Shown: positions 46,081 to 59,627 of the stretch, one piece after another | Layout: each line of letters opens with the position of its first letter | Position numbering within the stretch: the stretch's first letter is position 1 | Assembly: GCF_901709675.1 (NCBI RefSeq) | Contig: NC_051092.1 | Location: 8,005,491 to 8,069,490 of the forward strand | DNA: 64,000 nucleotides | Direction of reading: 5' to 3' | DNA from: Syngnathus acus | Taxonomy: Eukaryota > Chordata > Actinopteri > Syngnathiformes > Syngnathidae | Made by a program: the position numbers and the translations under genes | The notes under the pieces: model-generated | Told to the model about the DNA's origin: nothing | The model's database searches: none | The model's input: the letters and a program-made list of their open reading frames with translations, nothing else

Positions 46081-48649
46081 TATAACCTAAACTAAATTAC
46101 TGAAATCACACTAAAATTACATGTTTGTATCGAAGACAAATCACAAACTTATGTTAGCCGTTCTTAGTTGGGACCTCAATGTCAGTAGTTTGTTGAATCA
46201 GCTTTGGTGTATTTTGGCATACTGTGGCACATGCTGCATTTTCATGGTCTTCTGAATTTTTAGTTCATAATAAATTTAGGAGGCATTTTTTGATTCAAGA
46301 CATTATGGGATGTCTTCATAAAAACACATTTGTTGGATTCAGGCACAGTTTGACTCAGTCACAAAACTGGCGATGCCTTTAAAAACACACTCTTGCTGTG
46401 CCAGTGAAATTCAAGGGTAGAGGCAGAAATGAATTGTCTTGCAAAGTCATCATCATTTTTTTACATTTTGCACCTTTATCATATTTATGTGTACTACTTG
46501 TACGGTGCCAAAAATATAGAGCGAAAGGAGGTTGCAGGCATGAGCCCAGAAATCCAAACTAATTGTCAATATTGAAATATACATATTAACAATACAGTTT
46601 AATGGTGAAATTATTATCATTTAGGGTTATAAATGGAGGAAAAAGCTTCTGATAGTGCTTCAGAGACTGCTGTCCCCAATGACCCAATAATAGGATGCTG
46701 AAGCTCCGATGACACAAGAAATTACACACATTTTACGTAACAGGAAAGAGCATGTTAGTAAAACGGAAAGGATGCACGTGATGAGGAAAGCGGAAACATT
46801 CATTTTATTCCTGCCGGCCATTCACAGTTACCATGTTTTGACATGATGTAATAGGTCAACTGGAAATGTCCTTTGGCAGTGGAAGCTGAGCGGTAGTGTG
46901 TTGCCACCTAGTGTTGTGGAGTGTTGCAGACATTGCGTGGTAAAAATAACTAAACAAAACACTTAGTAGAGAGAATCCGGATGAAATGGGAAAATCATGC
47001 AAAGCAAAGCCAAAATCTACGTTCTTGAGTTTATTACTCTTCTCTCTTTCTCAATGCCAATTGGCCAGTGGAACACTGGTTGAGTCCCTTTCATCACATC
47101 AAGTGTATTGCGTCTCACACAAAGAGTGAGTTCTTACCTGCCAAGTCAATTACAGTTCAGTGGTCTTCTGGTCATTCTCATTTAAAACCCCCAATCCAAC
47201 ATAATACTGGCCCTGAAATTGAAGGAGGAAAAATAAAAGTTACCACATCTTCAACATACTGTGCTTTTATTTTCTGTGGAGTACAATATGAATAATGTAC
47301 TGTGTTGAAAGCTTGGTTCTATTTTTTTTTTTAAACAGCCAAGCTGTAAAGGATGTAATAAAAAATCTCTTCACGATCTTCAAATAGTCAGTGTCATGTA
47401 GTAATTTGTTTTTCTGTCAACATGTTTCTATGCATGATCTGCTGATGTCTATAATTCTATATGATATATACATACATGTATAATGTACATACCACATACA
47501 CACACATAATGTGTAGATATACTACGTATATGTAGACCACAAACAGCAGAGAAACAAATAATTGCCATCTAATTATTATTTGATCCAATGACCACGTCCC
47601 TGTCATAAACAGAGCTGCTGCTTTGACAGCAAGATTAACGTTAAGGGGATGTCACTCAATGTGATACTTTGATTACATTTTATACCAAGCGTGGATTTGA
47701 AATACAAAATATCACTATCAAACCAGTCTCTGTCTCTAATTTGCCATTCTCAATTGGGCTCTTTAGATATGAAAAAATACTGCAACTATGGCTAGCTGCA
47801 TCAGTGCGAACAATATTATAGCCTATGCATAAAACGGACAGTCAAAAGAAACAGATTCTCTCAAGCAGTCAGATGTCTTTATATCCCATTTATTCGATGA
47901 GATGGTGCCTCTTTCTAGACAAATAGTCCAACAAAAATCAAGTCTGATGTCAGTGTCTTATGTGCTACAACCCTTAAATTTGGACCTGCAGGTCAGACTA
48001 CATCACCTGCTAGAAATGAGCAGAAATGTATGCAAGGCAGAATCAATTGGATGCACAGTCACTCGTTCAAATGAGATCTCTGGTTCGGGGTGGACTAAGT
48101 GGTGTTCTCATGTAGGGAGCACAGTGTCCCAAAGGAGTCGTAAGTGCTGAAATCAGCTCAGTTGTGACTGTAATTTGTCATGATCTAATGGTAAATCCAT
48201 CTGTATCTGCTTGAAGGTTCCTGCCAAGCTGACTCACTAAGTCAAGAGTGACCAAGTCCAAAGAATGTAAGATGTCAAAAATATGACGGCACAAATACTT
48301 CACTATTTTGCAATAAAAGCGCTGAGATAAATCAATGAGTTTAAAAAGATGCATGAAATCCAATGATTTTATTCTTTAACACAACGTGAATGCACACTGT
48401 GTTTCTTTTCCTATTTTATAATAAATGAGCCAAAGTAAGACAATGGCGACTAGATAAAACAAATTAATTGGCTTCAGTGCAAGAATTAAGACTGAAAACA
48501 ATTATGTGGATCAAAGAAAGCAATTTCATTACTCCAATTATATTATTTGCATGAGGTGTGACTGAGTCAAATTAGTACATAGCAAAATCAACTCTATTAA
48601 TTATGAAATTCTAATATGCTACATTTGTTAATACACTTGCACTACTCCA
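46081..48649. other. Non-coding stretch, inferred lrrc4c intron
   Basis: Unique AT-rich sequence. The 48.0-48.1 kb part has a weak box-B-like GTTCAAATGAG without a partner. No gene is seen. Confidence 0.45.
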
Positions 48650-48905
48650 CTTGTACTTTTGCGCTATTATACTGACTGTCTGCTGTAGGCACAATTGCAC
48701 CATTTCAACCAAGTTGCTCTTATTTATTCATTGTATGTGCCTTCTTATTTTTACTTTTTTGTATTGTTTACTTGAATGTTTTATTTGTCTGTGGACCAAT
48801 TGGGTGTAATATGTCCACCGTGGGATAGTAGGAAACGCATTTTCAATCTCTTTGTATGTCTTGACATGTGAAGAAATTGACAATAAAGCAGACTTTGACT
48901 TTGAC
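48650..48905 (+). mobile_element. 3' UTR tail of the 10.4-kb LINE family
   Basis: This segment aligns by eye with 12325-12598. Shared blocks include CTTTTGCGCTAT, GACTGTCTGCTGTA, CACCGTGGGATAGT and the final GACAATAAAGCAGACTTTGA. It has no coding part, so it is a severely 5'-truncated insertion of the same LINE family. Confidence 0.85.
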
Positions 48906-51900
48906 ATACTACTTTTGTGGCGCACTTTATTCATCTCCCACAGATAGAGCATCTGAGAGAGTGCGTGTGCGCATTTCTGTGTGTTTTTACTGTCAATAAT
49001 CTTCGTCCTGTGTTTGTACTGTCAATAATCACAGTCCCGATAGCCAGCCTTGTAGCCACAAATATGTCACCGTAATATGGTACTTAACCAGTGTAACTGT
49101 TGCCAGATTTTTAGTAGTCATCTTGGATGAAACAAAACATGACTATAAATCCATTCGGAGTGACGCTGCTTCAAGTGTGGAGTGTGGCCTTCCACAAACT
49201 GCAGACAAATAACAATTTTCCAAAATTTCTAGCAAAGCCAGACCATTAGAGGAAAGTATTCTGAAAACTACTCGAATGTCTTGAAATTAGTTATACCTTT
49301 TTAGTGCCTGCCCAACAATCGGAAGTGAACTCAAACAATCAAGTAGGCTACTAGTAGCCTACATTATGTTTTTTATATGTCTGATAAAATTTTAATTTAC
49401 ATGCCTGCCACTGGTATGACTGAATGTATGTTTGGAGCCGTTGTACGAGTAGAAAAGTGAGAGCCTCCCTAGTAATCAGCCAAAAAGTGTGTTACTAGGC
49501 ACCTTTTCTGCCTTAAGCACGCAAAGTGAAGATAAACAGGTGGTGAACAAGCTATCAATGAGGCCACAAATATTCAGAGGAGTCAAAATGAGTTCCATCA
49601 GCAAAATGTCTGCTAAAAAGCAGTTTTACAAAGAGGTGCATAAGATGGAAGGCATACACTGCAGAGTAAGCATGTAAAAGAGAAAACGACCAATATTCAA
49701 TTTATTTCACGAAATGTCTGTCATTTTCAAGACTGGCAAAAGCCTCTGAAAAATGCCTCTGAAGGCTTGCCATACTTCCACTGAGATACAGGAGGATTAA
49801 CACGCTAAGCCGATAAGAATATGTAATACGAATCACTGATAACTAAAAATCGCTCCAGTTCCACAGAGGAAGTTGAGACACATTCTTTGGGGGATGGGGT
49901 GTAAAATGTATAGTGGGGTATAACATTAAAAGAGCAAATGTGAGGTGATGCTGAGAAAATAAATCCTTCAAGTGGGACCAAAGGAGAATACAAATTAAAA
50001 TTAGTGCCAACAGTGCAAGAAAAAACTGTGGAGGCACATTTTAAACAGGTACTGTGTTCACACTTGCCATGCTTTGTTCGCCGTGAAACAAACTGCTACA
50101 ATTGGTCAATTGTGAACAACATCCAATCTCAGGCAGATTGCAACTGTTTGAAGAGGTGTTCTCAGTCCTCTTTGCCAAGACTTTATGAAAGCAAAAAAAT
50201 TCAATAGAGTATTCTCCAATGACCAAGCCAATTGCATGAATTGGAAGACAAAAGGACAAAAACACAGCAACTGAAGTGGCTCTACAGAGAGCCTGTCATA
50301 GGATTTTCAAGAAGGAAAGTCGAATTGATTATGTCTGTCATCTCTGGACTTCATCCACTCATTGACTGCAAATGGCTTTTATTCCAGTTACTTAAAATGG
50401 TTTCAACTCTGTCACTTGGACAAATATGTACTATTCAACCCCTGAAAATGAGACTCAGTATGTGTGTGTGTGATACGCAAACACATTTGAAGAGCCTTTG
50501 AAAATATTTCAGTTGGAAATATTAGTTAGTTGATAGAGTAAAAAAAAAAAGACAAAATAAATTTGTTAACGAACATTTCTTTAAATGAATTTGAAACGAA
50601 AACATTTTGAAAAAGATAAAGACCAACAAACAGCTCTAAAAGGAAATTAAAACTAACTGAATTAAAAAAAGCCAAAACAAATTAAAGTATAAGAATAATA
50701 ACAATATAATAATATTGAACAAAATTAGACTGTCTGCTGAGTTTCAAAAGAACAAAAAAGCAATGTATATAATTTATGAAATGAAGGAATCTTTAGGAAA
50801 CAGAAATACAGGAATTTCTTCATCTTACTCAAGCGCAGCAATATTAATGATGTAACTTGACGATAAAGAGCGACTTTTGGCCAGTGTGGTCCGAGATCAC
50901 CCTGTTACAATTTTTCAGTACTTACAATTTATACCAGTATTCATGTTGCCTTTGGGTCCTATAGCAGCTCTAGTATGTGACCCCAGTTACTTCTTGTCCG
51001 TATATATTTTGAAACACAATGTTGCAACAACATAAAAATGATAAATACATATAATATACTGTAAATACATAATGCACAAAACACAATACCCAAACCCATC
51101 CCACAACCCTGAACGCCACCTTCTCTTTGGTCCAGCAACCTAATATTCCAACCACGATGTGGCCACATTTGCTCACAAAACACAGCACAGATGCTATATT
51201 TAATCACACAGAGCACAAACTGATATCTTCAAAATGTGATACCGTTCAAGGGTGGAGATGAAAAAAATAAGAGCACTGGAAAATGTCTGCTGGTGGTTTG
51301 GCAAAGGGCATGCTTGAGCTGTCACTGAATTGGAAAGCTCAATAGCCTCCATTCAAGCCAACGTGTGAGGCAGTGACTCTTGTGTATGTCATGTGCTCTT
51401 GCTAGTGTGTGCCCTGTTTACTAAAGAAATCTTACCCACTATGGGGTCTTTCTATCACTGTTAACAAAGAGAATCTATCAAATTGTGATTAACAGAATAC
51501 TCACTATATACGTACATCAGAAGTGATTATAATCTTTTTTAATAATAATTTTACATAAAAAATACATTTAGGTCCACGTATACACATGGATGCTCCAAGG
51601 TGCTCAAGCACCTCTCTTTTTTTCGTTGATCAATATTAGATTTTTTTTCCATTGAGACCATAATCAGTAATTTCACTGGGTTACTTTTCAAGGTCACCAG
51701 ATATTGGAAAAGTAGTGTAATGTGCTACTGTTTGTGAATATGTGGCAGTTATAAATTAGGCCATAAGAGAAAAAATGGTGCTGATTCAAAGCAATGAAGT
51801 AAAAATACAAAACAAAAAAATAAAACAAAAAAAGACTGCAGGGCAAGACCTCGGGTTGAAGGTAGAACTTCACACATTTACTGAGACAATTATGCGCATC

Positions 51901-54298
51901 CTCTTCCAAATAAAAGTGCTGAGCAACATCACACACTGAATCCAATGTTTCCTCTACCTATACCTTGGGGAGGTGGCCTGCATAATCTGTATTTTTGCTA
52001 TTTCTTACCTCAAACTCAATGCATGAAGCGGTATATATGAGAAATCTAACATTTTTTCTGGAATTACGTCAAAACCTCTGTTCATGGAGTGCACACTAGT
52101 TGTTTAGCTATCCCACATTTGGTTTACTTGCCGATGGGTTTCTGAGACTCTCAGCGGCGATTGAGTGGCTTTTTTGAACAAATGGCTTTAGCTGTTTCCT
52201 CTGTGCAGCTATTAAAACCAAACATTATAAGACATGTGAGAAAGTAACATAATTTACAGTAGGCCTTTTAGGGCATCCCATTTTAGGATGAAAGAAGTTC
52301 AGATATTGCATTTAAGCATTATTTCACATCAAACAGCACCATTGGAGCCTATGTAGAGTCTCCATCCATCCAGCCCCACAAAAGCAATCATTGCACTCAC
52401 CAGGCAACCGCTACCTTTCAGTAGGGTGAGTGTTGCCACTCAATTCCAAATCGGCTCTATGCAAGAGCTCATGAGTAAGTTTATTTTTGCAGCAATGGTA
52501 TTACTTAGCCGAACCTTTCATGACTGACTCCTGGAGTATAAATTGATTGAAATGCTGACATTGTACCAGAAAAAGTGCTAAATTGATAGTCTGATTAATG
52601 CATTCTAAAGGAAGAGAGTGGGGAGTGGCTGATGGTGTAGGGGTAAAATTGCTTGCCATGTGTGCCGACACCGTGAGTTTGATTCCCACATATGACGGTG
52701 TGAATGTGTGTGAGTGACGAAAAAAAAGAAAAACAAAAAAGAGTGTCATTTTTTATAAAACGTGTTCTTTTGAATGTATTCCTACTGAATTGAAGGCGTA
52801 TTACTAATTTGATTTACAAAAGACAATCAGAACCAGGCGTACCCGATCAAGATGTTCTTTCCTCTGTTTAGTTTTTAGCATGAAAGCCTGGGATTACATA
52901 GAAAGGCTTCCTCGTCCTGGATAAGTGGCCAGGAATTTCTCAAACACAGGCTGAGGGAGAGTGACGCATAAAGTAAACAAATGATGGGTGATTTCAGGAA
53001 AAATAAAGGGAACAAGATGATTGCTATATTATTGCCCTTGTGTTAAGATAATTTTAGTTTTGATAATTTGTTAAGATAACTAAAATTAGCCTCTGTGTCA
53101 GTCAAAATGCCTCTAAATGTTGCAGCACAGCTCAGTCCAAAATTATAAATGTTTACCTGGAAATTTTAAATCGGTTGAAGATGTGAATGTAAGGGCATGT
53201 GTGGAGCACTGGTTAGCACGTGTGTTTTTTTACGCCACATAATTCTTAGGGGTGAAAAACAATTACTACAGTAAAACAAAAATGTTGAAACATGTTTTTA
53301 TTTATGTTTTACAATTTGTCCTTTTGAGAGGACATCGGGACTCGGTTATGGCAAATGTGAAAAGCTGTAAGGGCCAACAGGAACGAACGCTGTGCCATGT
53401 ATGCCTTCAGAGATACGGACCAAAAAAATCCAAAAACATATGTCCTCAATAGAGGACAAAAATGAATTGCTGGGTCTCAGGAGGATAGAACGTTATTAAA
53501 TTAAATTATGAATTCTTGTCTTGAACTCAAACGCTGTATGAATGTAATTGAGTGCAATGACTCTCTCATTTGATCAAGTGGAAAATCCATCATTCAAATA
53601 AGTAGCACACCAAACAAGCACTGAGACCTAAGATATGGGTAATTACACTATTTAAATACAGTTTTCGAACTATTTTGTGATATCCTAAATTGGGTTTAAA
53701 CATCCCAATTTTTAAAATGTGAGTGACCCCGATACATTAAGAGCAGAAAGACAGCATGCGTGTTCTTAGAATGCTTAAAGTATGCAGTGTATTCGAGATG
53801 ACAGCAACACAGCACAGCACACACAAAATGATCTCTCCATTAATAATTCTGAGGCTCCTCCCACAAACCGGGAATCTGGTGTAGTACCAAGACTGACTTG
53901 TGAGAAGCGGCGTGTGCCCATAAGTCATACAGACTGCCAAAATACAAAGAGGAAGAAAGAGTAGGAAAACAAGTTTCATTGTTGTTTTGATTGTGTTGAG
54001 TGACTCATTATGCAACAGCACAAGTTACAGGTTGCATTCTAACTGTCATTTCAGACCACAATCACTTCGGCCAAACTCAGTGCTGACAACACAATCGGGG
54101 ATTTGTGATTGTAAATATTGAATGGTTTTAACATTTAAGAAAATAAATCCTGACCTTTTCGTGCAAATCCGGGAAGAACACATAGCAATGTGTGATAAGT
54201 GACCAGGATAATATTTTAGAAATAATAAAATATGATCATAATACGATTTACTGGTTTATTGGTAGCCTATGTGCTTGCCTTACTTTAGCTGCTAAAAA
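48906..54298. other. Non-coding stretch, inferred lrrc4c intron
   Basis: Unique AT-rich sequence. A V-SINE head scrap (GCACTGGTTAGCACGTGTG, 53202-53222) and the possible SINE head at 52.6 kb are the only repeats noticed. No gene is seen. Confidence 0.45.
52625..52700 (+). mobile_element. Possible tRNA-derived SINE head
   Basis: A box-A-like GGTGTAGGGGTAAAATTGC and a box-B-like GAGTTTGATTCCC are spaced as in a tRNA, but the acceptor stem does not close. It is read as a SINE remnant, not a tRNA gene. Confidence 0.35.
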
Positions 54299-54366
54299 CA
54301 TCCATCCATCCATCCATCCATCCATCCATCCATCCATCCATCCATCCATCCATCCATCCATCCATC
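54299..54366. repeat. (ATCC)n microsatellite
   Basis: About 17 uninterrupted CATC units. No SINE body is seen on either side. Confidence 0.97.
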
Positions 54367-54831
54367 CTGTAACCATTTTTTACATCTTAGCCTTGTTTTG
54401 TAATAACTTATGATACGTATCAGTCTCAGCTTGGTGATAAATTTCATCTCAAAGGAGAATCTGATAGCCTACCGTGTTTGCATATTTTTAACTTTGGTCT
54501 GGGTCAAACCACTACAAGTGTTAATGCAGCCTACAAGCGCAATAAGGATACAATACAATATGGATGAATTATATCCATAGAACTCATGAATATAACATGT
54601 CAGAGTGTGAAAAAGGCGCCATGAGCAGGGACGGCAGAGCGATAACTACATGGAAAGTGAACCCTGCCCCTGGGAAAAGCTGACTTCTCAAAGGAGGCTG
54701 ACTGAAGAGGTTATTTATTTTTTAACGTATGATGGAAAGTGAGCACTGATAGAGGGAGTCCCAGTGGAATTCATGACTGGAGATCTTTTCTCCGGGGGCT
54801 ACTGTCTCCCCCCCCACTTTCTATCTCACAC

Positions 54832-54867
54832 CTTTCTGATCTTCACCAGAGAACTGCCACTGTCTCA
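54832..54867 (-). other. Candidate non-coding microexon upstream of lrrc4c
   Basis: On the minus strand a long pyrimidine tract (54898-54871, CT-rich) ends in CCCAG, followed by 36 bases and a GTGTGAG donor-like site at 54831. Position and strand would suit a 5' UTR exon of lrrc4c, 12.6 kb upstream. Only splice-site patterns support this. Confidence 0.2.
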
Positions 54868-55783
54868 CTGGGAGAAGAGGAGAAGAAAGACAGAGAGCTC
54901 ATTCCCGATGCCATCTTTGCTTTCCTTTCAGTCAGTCTTCTTCCGCTTCATACATTTGTGGTCGGCAGAGCCCTCCTTGGTTCTCTCCACACGCAGTCAA
55001 GGCGAGTGGTTCCTTGGGCTCCTCCAAGGATTGCCTTTTGCTGTGTGGGAAGTACAGCTTCTTATCCCAGTCCTCTTCATTAATAGAATCCCCACCATAC
55101 TCCAGTTATTTTAAAAAAAAGTCACTTGTCCTTCCCCTCTGGTGTTTTCCTTTCATCATTCCTTGCCTTGCGTTGGGGATGAAACAGCTGTGTAATGTCT
55201 TGTCTGACACCTTTACTCCACCAGGACCTGAGTGAATTATTAGGTGGACGAGAATGATGCTACATAAGCTTTGCAAAGCTACATCTCTGTGGCCTGTCGG
55301 GGCGCACTTGTGTCGTCATGGGAGCTCATGGAAACGTGCCTTTCTCCTCCCAATTTCTCTTAATGAACACGGATGTCAAATACATCCTTACATTCAGGCC
55401 ATTTGGGAGGTTCCCCAGAGCTGTAAAAAGTCAAGATACTAAAAATAAAGATTGCTGCAGAAAGTATATAATGTGGCTTCTTATACTTCCAGTGGAGAAA
55501 GCCTTGGGAACGATCTTAGACTCGTCTCGGTTCATGTTCCCAGCAAAAGCACAATTAAGATGACAGTGTTGCTGCAATGACGCACTCTTGAGTGACAGCA
55601 TTCCTCTAGAAATTCTTACCTGGCTCCCAATACCCTACAGTTTACAACTGCCATGTTTTTCTAAAAAACAAAATGCAAGAGAAGTAATGACATTACATTA
55701 TTTGGGAGAATGTGTGAGTAAAGGCGATAAATCATTTGCATAATTAATTCTGTAGGGTTATATGGAAGCACTATTCATTATTG

Positions 55784-56271
55784 TTTCCCAACTAGTGCGC
55801 CGCAGCTGTACCGTGGGAAATTGTCCAAGATTAATTACGGAGCGCATTGTAAACAGGATCGCCAAACCACTGGTCAGTTCGCGCAAGGCCTGGTCAGCCA
55901 CTTTTTTTCACCAACATAAAATACACAGTCAAGTTGAGACATCTCAACTGTGATAGCCACTCAGCCGCTGTCAGAACAGCAGAGCGACTTTAAAAGTGAC
56001 CTTCCTTACACTGTCGAAAACCTTTTTTCAAAAACTGTCACTTTTATTTTAAAAAGATATACATTTTAAAGAATATTTAGTATTTATTTATATTCAATTA
56101 TTCAACTCTTCATACATCTGTAGGAATAGAACTTTACAACTTTTGTTGTAATATAACGGGTTTTAATATAGAAGCTGGTGTAACACTTAACAGATTTTTT
56201 TGGGTGTTGTGCCTCGAGATTTTTTCCAATGAAAAGGTGTGCCGTGAATGAAAAAAGGTTGGGAAACACTG
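55784..56271. mobile_element. hAT element with 8-bp target duplication and a clipped left end
   Basis: The right end TTGGGAAACACTG is complete. The left end starts TTTCCCAACTAGTGCGCCGC, which lacks the expected CAGTG. Exact copies of CATTATTG lie directly outside both ends (55776-55783 and 56272-56279). Internal GTGTGCCGTGAATG and the opening GTGCGCCGC are typical of this family. No transposase is coded. Confidence 0.8.
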
Positions 56272-57629
56272 CATTATTGTACATGATATTATTTTAATAG
56301 AAACAAAAGTGACCAACTCAAAACACATGTAAAAACAAAACAACAAAAAAAACATTTTCCCTCCACCCCAGATGAAAACCATCTTGTTGGTCTTTAGGCT
56401 TTTGCCTCTTTTGTCCTCCTTCTCCTTACACTTTCCCCTTGACATATATCTCCCTCCGCATGGCATTTCCCACCTTCGGCTAAGGCGTAGAGCTGCTGAG
56501 GATGCAGAACTGCAGCGAGGCCAGCATTAATTAGACTCTAAAGTGCACTTTATTTTTGTCCCTCTATCCCAAATGGAATTACACGATAAATAAATTTTAA
56601 AAATCGTAATGAAATAGCAATAAAGTTTCATTACAAATTAATAAAAACAGAACCAATATACTCCAGCTCACAGTACTTATAGATTTAACATGAGCTGGCT
56701 TGATGCCATCACATTCGACAAAACATCCACTGCAATGGCAATAGGAAAAAAAGTAGCGTGGAATATATTGCACCATATTACCCTTGAGCAATAACCAGAG
56801 TTAAAAGCAGTGTTTAGTTCCACGAAGAATAAATTTAAGTCTAAAAGAATTATAATAAGTGGAATAAAATTACACTCCTGATATTCTCAAAAATAAGGTA
56901 TTAAAATGGTTTGTGTTGTAATAAAAGTGGATAGTGCAATAGGGGACCATGCAGAACGGTGCATCTAAGTTTCCAGAACATTGTCATTAAACAATTACTC
57001 TTCAAACTTATGACATCAACCCGATTAAACACTCAATAACAGTAGGTTTCCATACTGTGTAAGTGGCTGAACTCTGTGGGTTACAAATAGGAAAGAGATT
57101 AAACAGGACATCTAAGCATGTAGTGTACCCCCATGTGGATTTTATAGCTGTGTGTCTTTGAGCGATACACCAAGTGGAATGTGAAATGTGAGACAGCAGC
57201 TGTGATTTGCCTCTATTTTATTCTCAGAGAGCACTGCCAGGCCAGTTGGCATGGCGAAATTTTACATGAATAAAATTCTACAGTTCTATTTATTCTTTTC
57301 AAAAACAGATTACAGTTTGACTGCTGCCCCAAAATATGCAGCTACTGTGGATAGAATGCCAAGACTTATTCACTTATTTTTCCACACTCACATTTCCTGC
57401 CGCAGTATGTTTTAATTCACAACAGAGCCGTATAACATGTAAAAGCCTGCAGGCATGTTTTGAGAACATAAATGTAGTCTTAGAACCAAAAATTAATAAA
57501 TTAACTTTGAATCATGAATTAAAAAAAAAAAAAGAGCTTTTGATTTCTCTGTGGTTTCCCTCATATCACACAACTGTTATATACTTCGAAAAGTGCTGCT
57601 TGTCCTCATTGGGGTCAGGACTAAAATGA
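56272..57629. other. Non-coding stretch, nothing recognised
   Basis: Unique AT-rich sequence with a poly-A run at about 57519-57532. Confidence 0.5.
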
Positions 57630-58015
57630 GAGGGTGGCACACTCTGGACTAAAGGTCAATTGCTGGGTACCAACGCATAGCAAAAAAATACCATTCACGT
57701 TTACATTCAAACTGTAGGCAGTTTGGAGTGTTCAATCTACCTTACCTCTCTATTTTGAGAGCAATTTGGAGAACTCAAACTAGCACAGAAAGAACAAGCT
57801 TTCTCTCCAGAGCGCCGTTCAGGTATTCAAACATAGATCTTTAATGCATAAGCCTTTATTTGTAAAAAGTCTGTTGTTTGAATGATAACCCTTTTTTAAA
57901 CCACATACTTGAACCCCTTGTATTTGTAAAAAAACAAACAAAAAAAACCCCACAAAAACACAAAAAAATCTCCTGCCTGTGAGGCAGCCATTGTAACCAC
58001 TAGGACACTGTATGC
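57630..58015 (-). mobile_element. Very degenerate V-SINE
   Basis: The head is recognisable at 57970-58015 (GCCTGTGAGGCAGCCATTG, AACCACTAGGACACTG). A body-like part lies at 57630-57800 (GTGGCACACTCTGGACTAAA, GGCAGTTTGGAGTGTTCAAT). The space between is A-rich and may be an insertion. Confidence 0.45.
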
Positions 58016-59202
58016 GGAACTCTCCTTGTGGTTACGCTCCATCCGTGAGGGTACTAAAGGTAGAGTTGATATTTAACTCATATGTAGATAAACATATGAC
58101 TGATTAAGATGAATTATTAAGGAGTGTCAGGTATAGGAAAATGGAAATACATCCAATTCCATTTCAATTCAAAATGCCAAGAAATGTTGTTTGCAGGTCA
58201 CAGAACACTGAACAAGAAACTCTCAGGAAGGGATGAGGTATTTGAACAACCGGTGATTACATAACAGGAACAGTCCCAAAATCTTCCACACCAAACTCAT
58301 TGAATCATGCATTTATGGATAGCGTTTTTTGCTTTGGGGCACAGTTATGCCAGACATAAAAAAAAAAGGGACGCATCAAACCTCTTATGAATTACTTGCT
58401 TTATAGTTTCATATATTCCACACAAATTTTGCATTTTGTTTTACGTTGATGCTCACGATGTACTCATTTGGATTGGTTGTTTATTAAAAAGGCTGAGGAT
58501 TATTGTTAGACATACATCCCCTCTCAGTTGTGGCGAATCATTGGGGTCTTGCTTCTCATTACTTTATATAATAATGAGTTAATATATGTTAAAAAAATGT
58601 GTGTGAATGGTCTCTCTCAAAATGGTATTGGTTCTTCCTGGCTTATCGCGTTCAAACTAAAGCTTTGCATTTCTGCCTCAGAATGAATCATGACCGCAGA
58701 GGGAGAGGAAGACGGACAGAGGGAGCAGGGGTGAAATGAACCACGAAAATACATGTCCCCTGCCACGTGCCTGCCGTTCACCCCACAGAGTCACAGATGT
58801 CTTGGCCTTGCCAGTGTTACAGATGCAGAACTGTCTCAAAGGCCTGTGCATTTAATTTGGCAAGCAGAAGGATAAATCACATCTCAAAGCAGATGCACCT
58901 TTGTTTCAAATTTGCTCAGGAGATAGGATGTTGTTTTGGTTTGATCTGGAACACTTATCCTATAACAGATGAGGCTGAAGCGTTCAGTGCTACAAGCTGT
59001 ACAATCAAAGCTGGTATGCCACCAACACACCATCAATATGTGACAGCTGGTGATGCCTTCTCACTTCTAGTGCGTGTCTAGAAAGTCTCTTATTCAGGTC
59101 TAAATGCTCAAGTACACAGATACTTAAAAACTATTTTTTCAGTATAATAAGTTAGCTGTTGAGGAAAAATGTATGGACATTTGATATTACACTTTGAACA
59201 TA
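58016..59202. other. Unique sequence, possible conserved block at 58.68-59.06 kb
   Basis: The 58680-59060 part is repeat-free and has a 104-codon frame (58767-59081) without family likeness. Even base composition and words such as GATAAATCACATCTCA suggest a conserved non-coding element rather than a gene, but this is inference. Confidence 0.3.
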
Positions 59203-59471
59203 CCGTAATTTCAGGACTATAAACCACACCTGAATTCTGCACCAGCTAGAATTAGGGGAATCCTGTTTTGTTCATATATAAGCCTCACCGGACCATAGCC
59301 GCTAGTGTTTTAAATGAAATATCCTCATTTATAGTCCCAGTATTAACAAAACAAATCCTCTTAAAATATCATAAAAATCATGAAAAATCCATAGCTAAAT
59401 CGTACTGTACTATAAGCCACAAGGTTGAAAGCTTGTACAAAAAGTTGCGGTTTATAGTCCGGAAAGTACGA
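59203..59471. mobile_element. Pogo-type MITE, related terminal sequence
   Basis: Left end CCGTAATTTCAGGACTATAA and right end TTTATAGTCCGGAAAGTACG are imperfect inverted repeats, preceded by TA on the left. The internal half resembles 60045-60133. It is a sister family to the CCGTATTTTCCGCACTATAA MITEs. Confidence 0.7.
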
Positions 59472-59627
59472 CACTTTGAGTTTTACACTAAAAGCAGACT
59501 AATGTGCAGGGAACACTAGCAACACACAACTATAATAATAAATAAAATGGGACCACATTACAGGGGTAAAGTTGGTAATGTGATACGAGCTTCATGTAAA
59601 GCTCCAGAGATGACAGGAAAACAAATG

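Noticed and set aside
54739-55235. Overlapping frames of 73-116 codons on the plus strand
   Set aside because: No domain, signal peptide or family resemblance, and two frames are open at once. Treated as non-coding.
58767-59081. A 104-codon frame
   Set aside because: No protein family likeness; sequence texture fits a non-coding element better.
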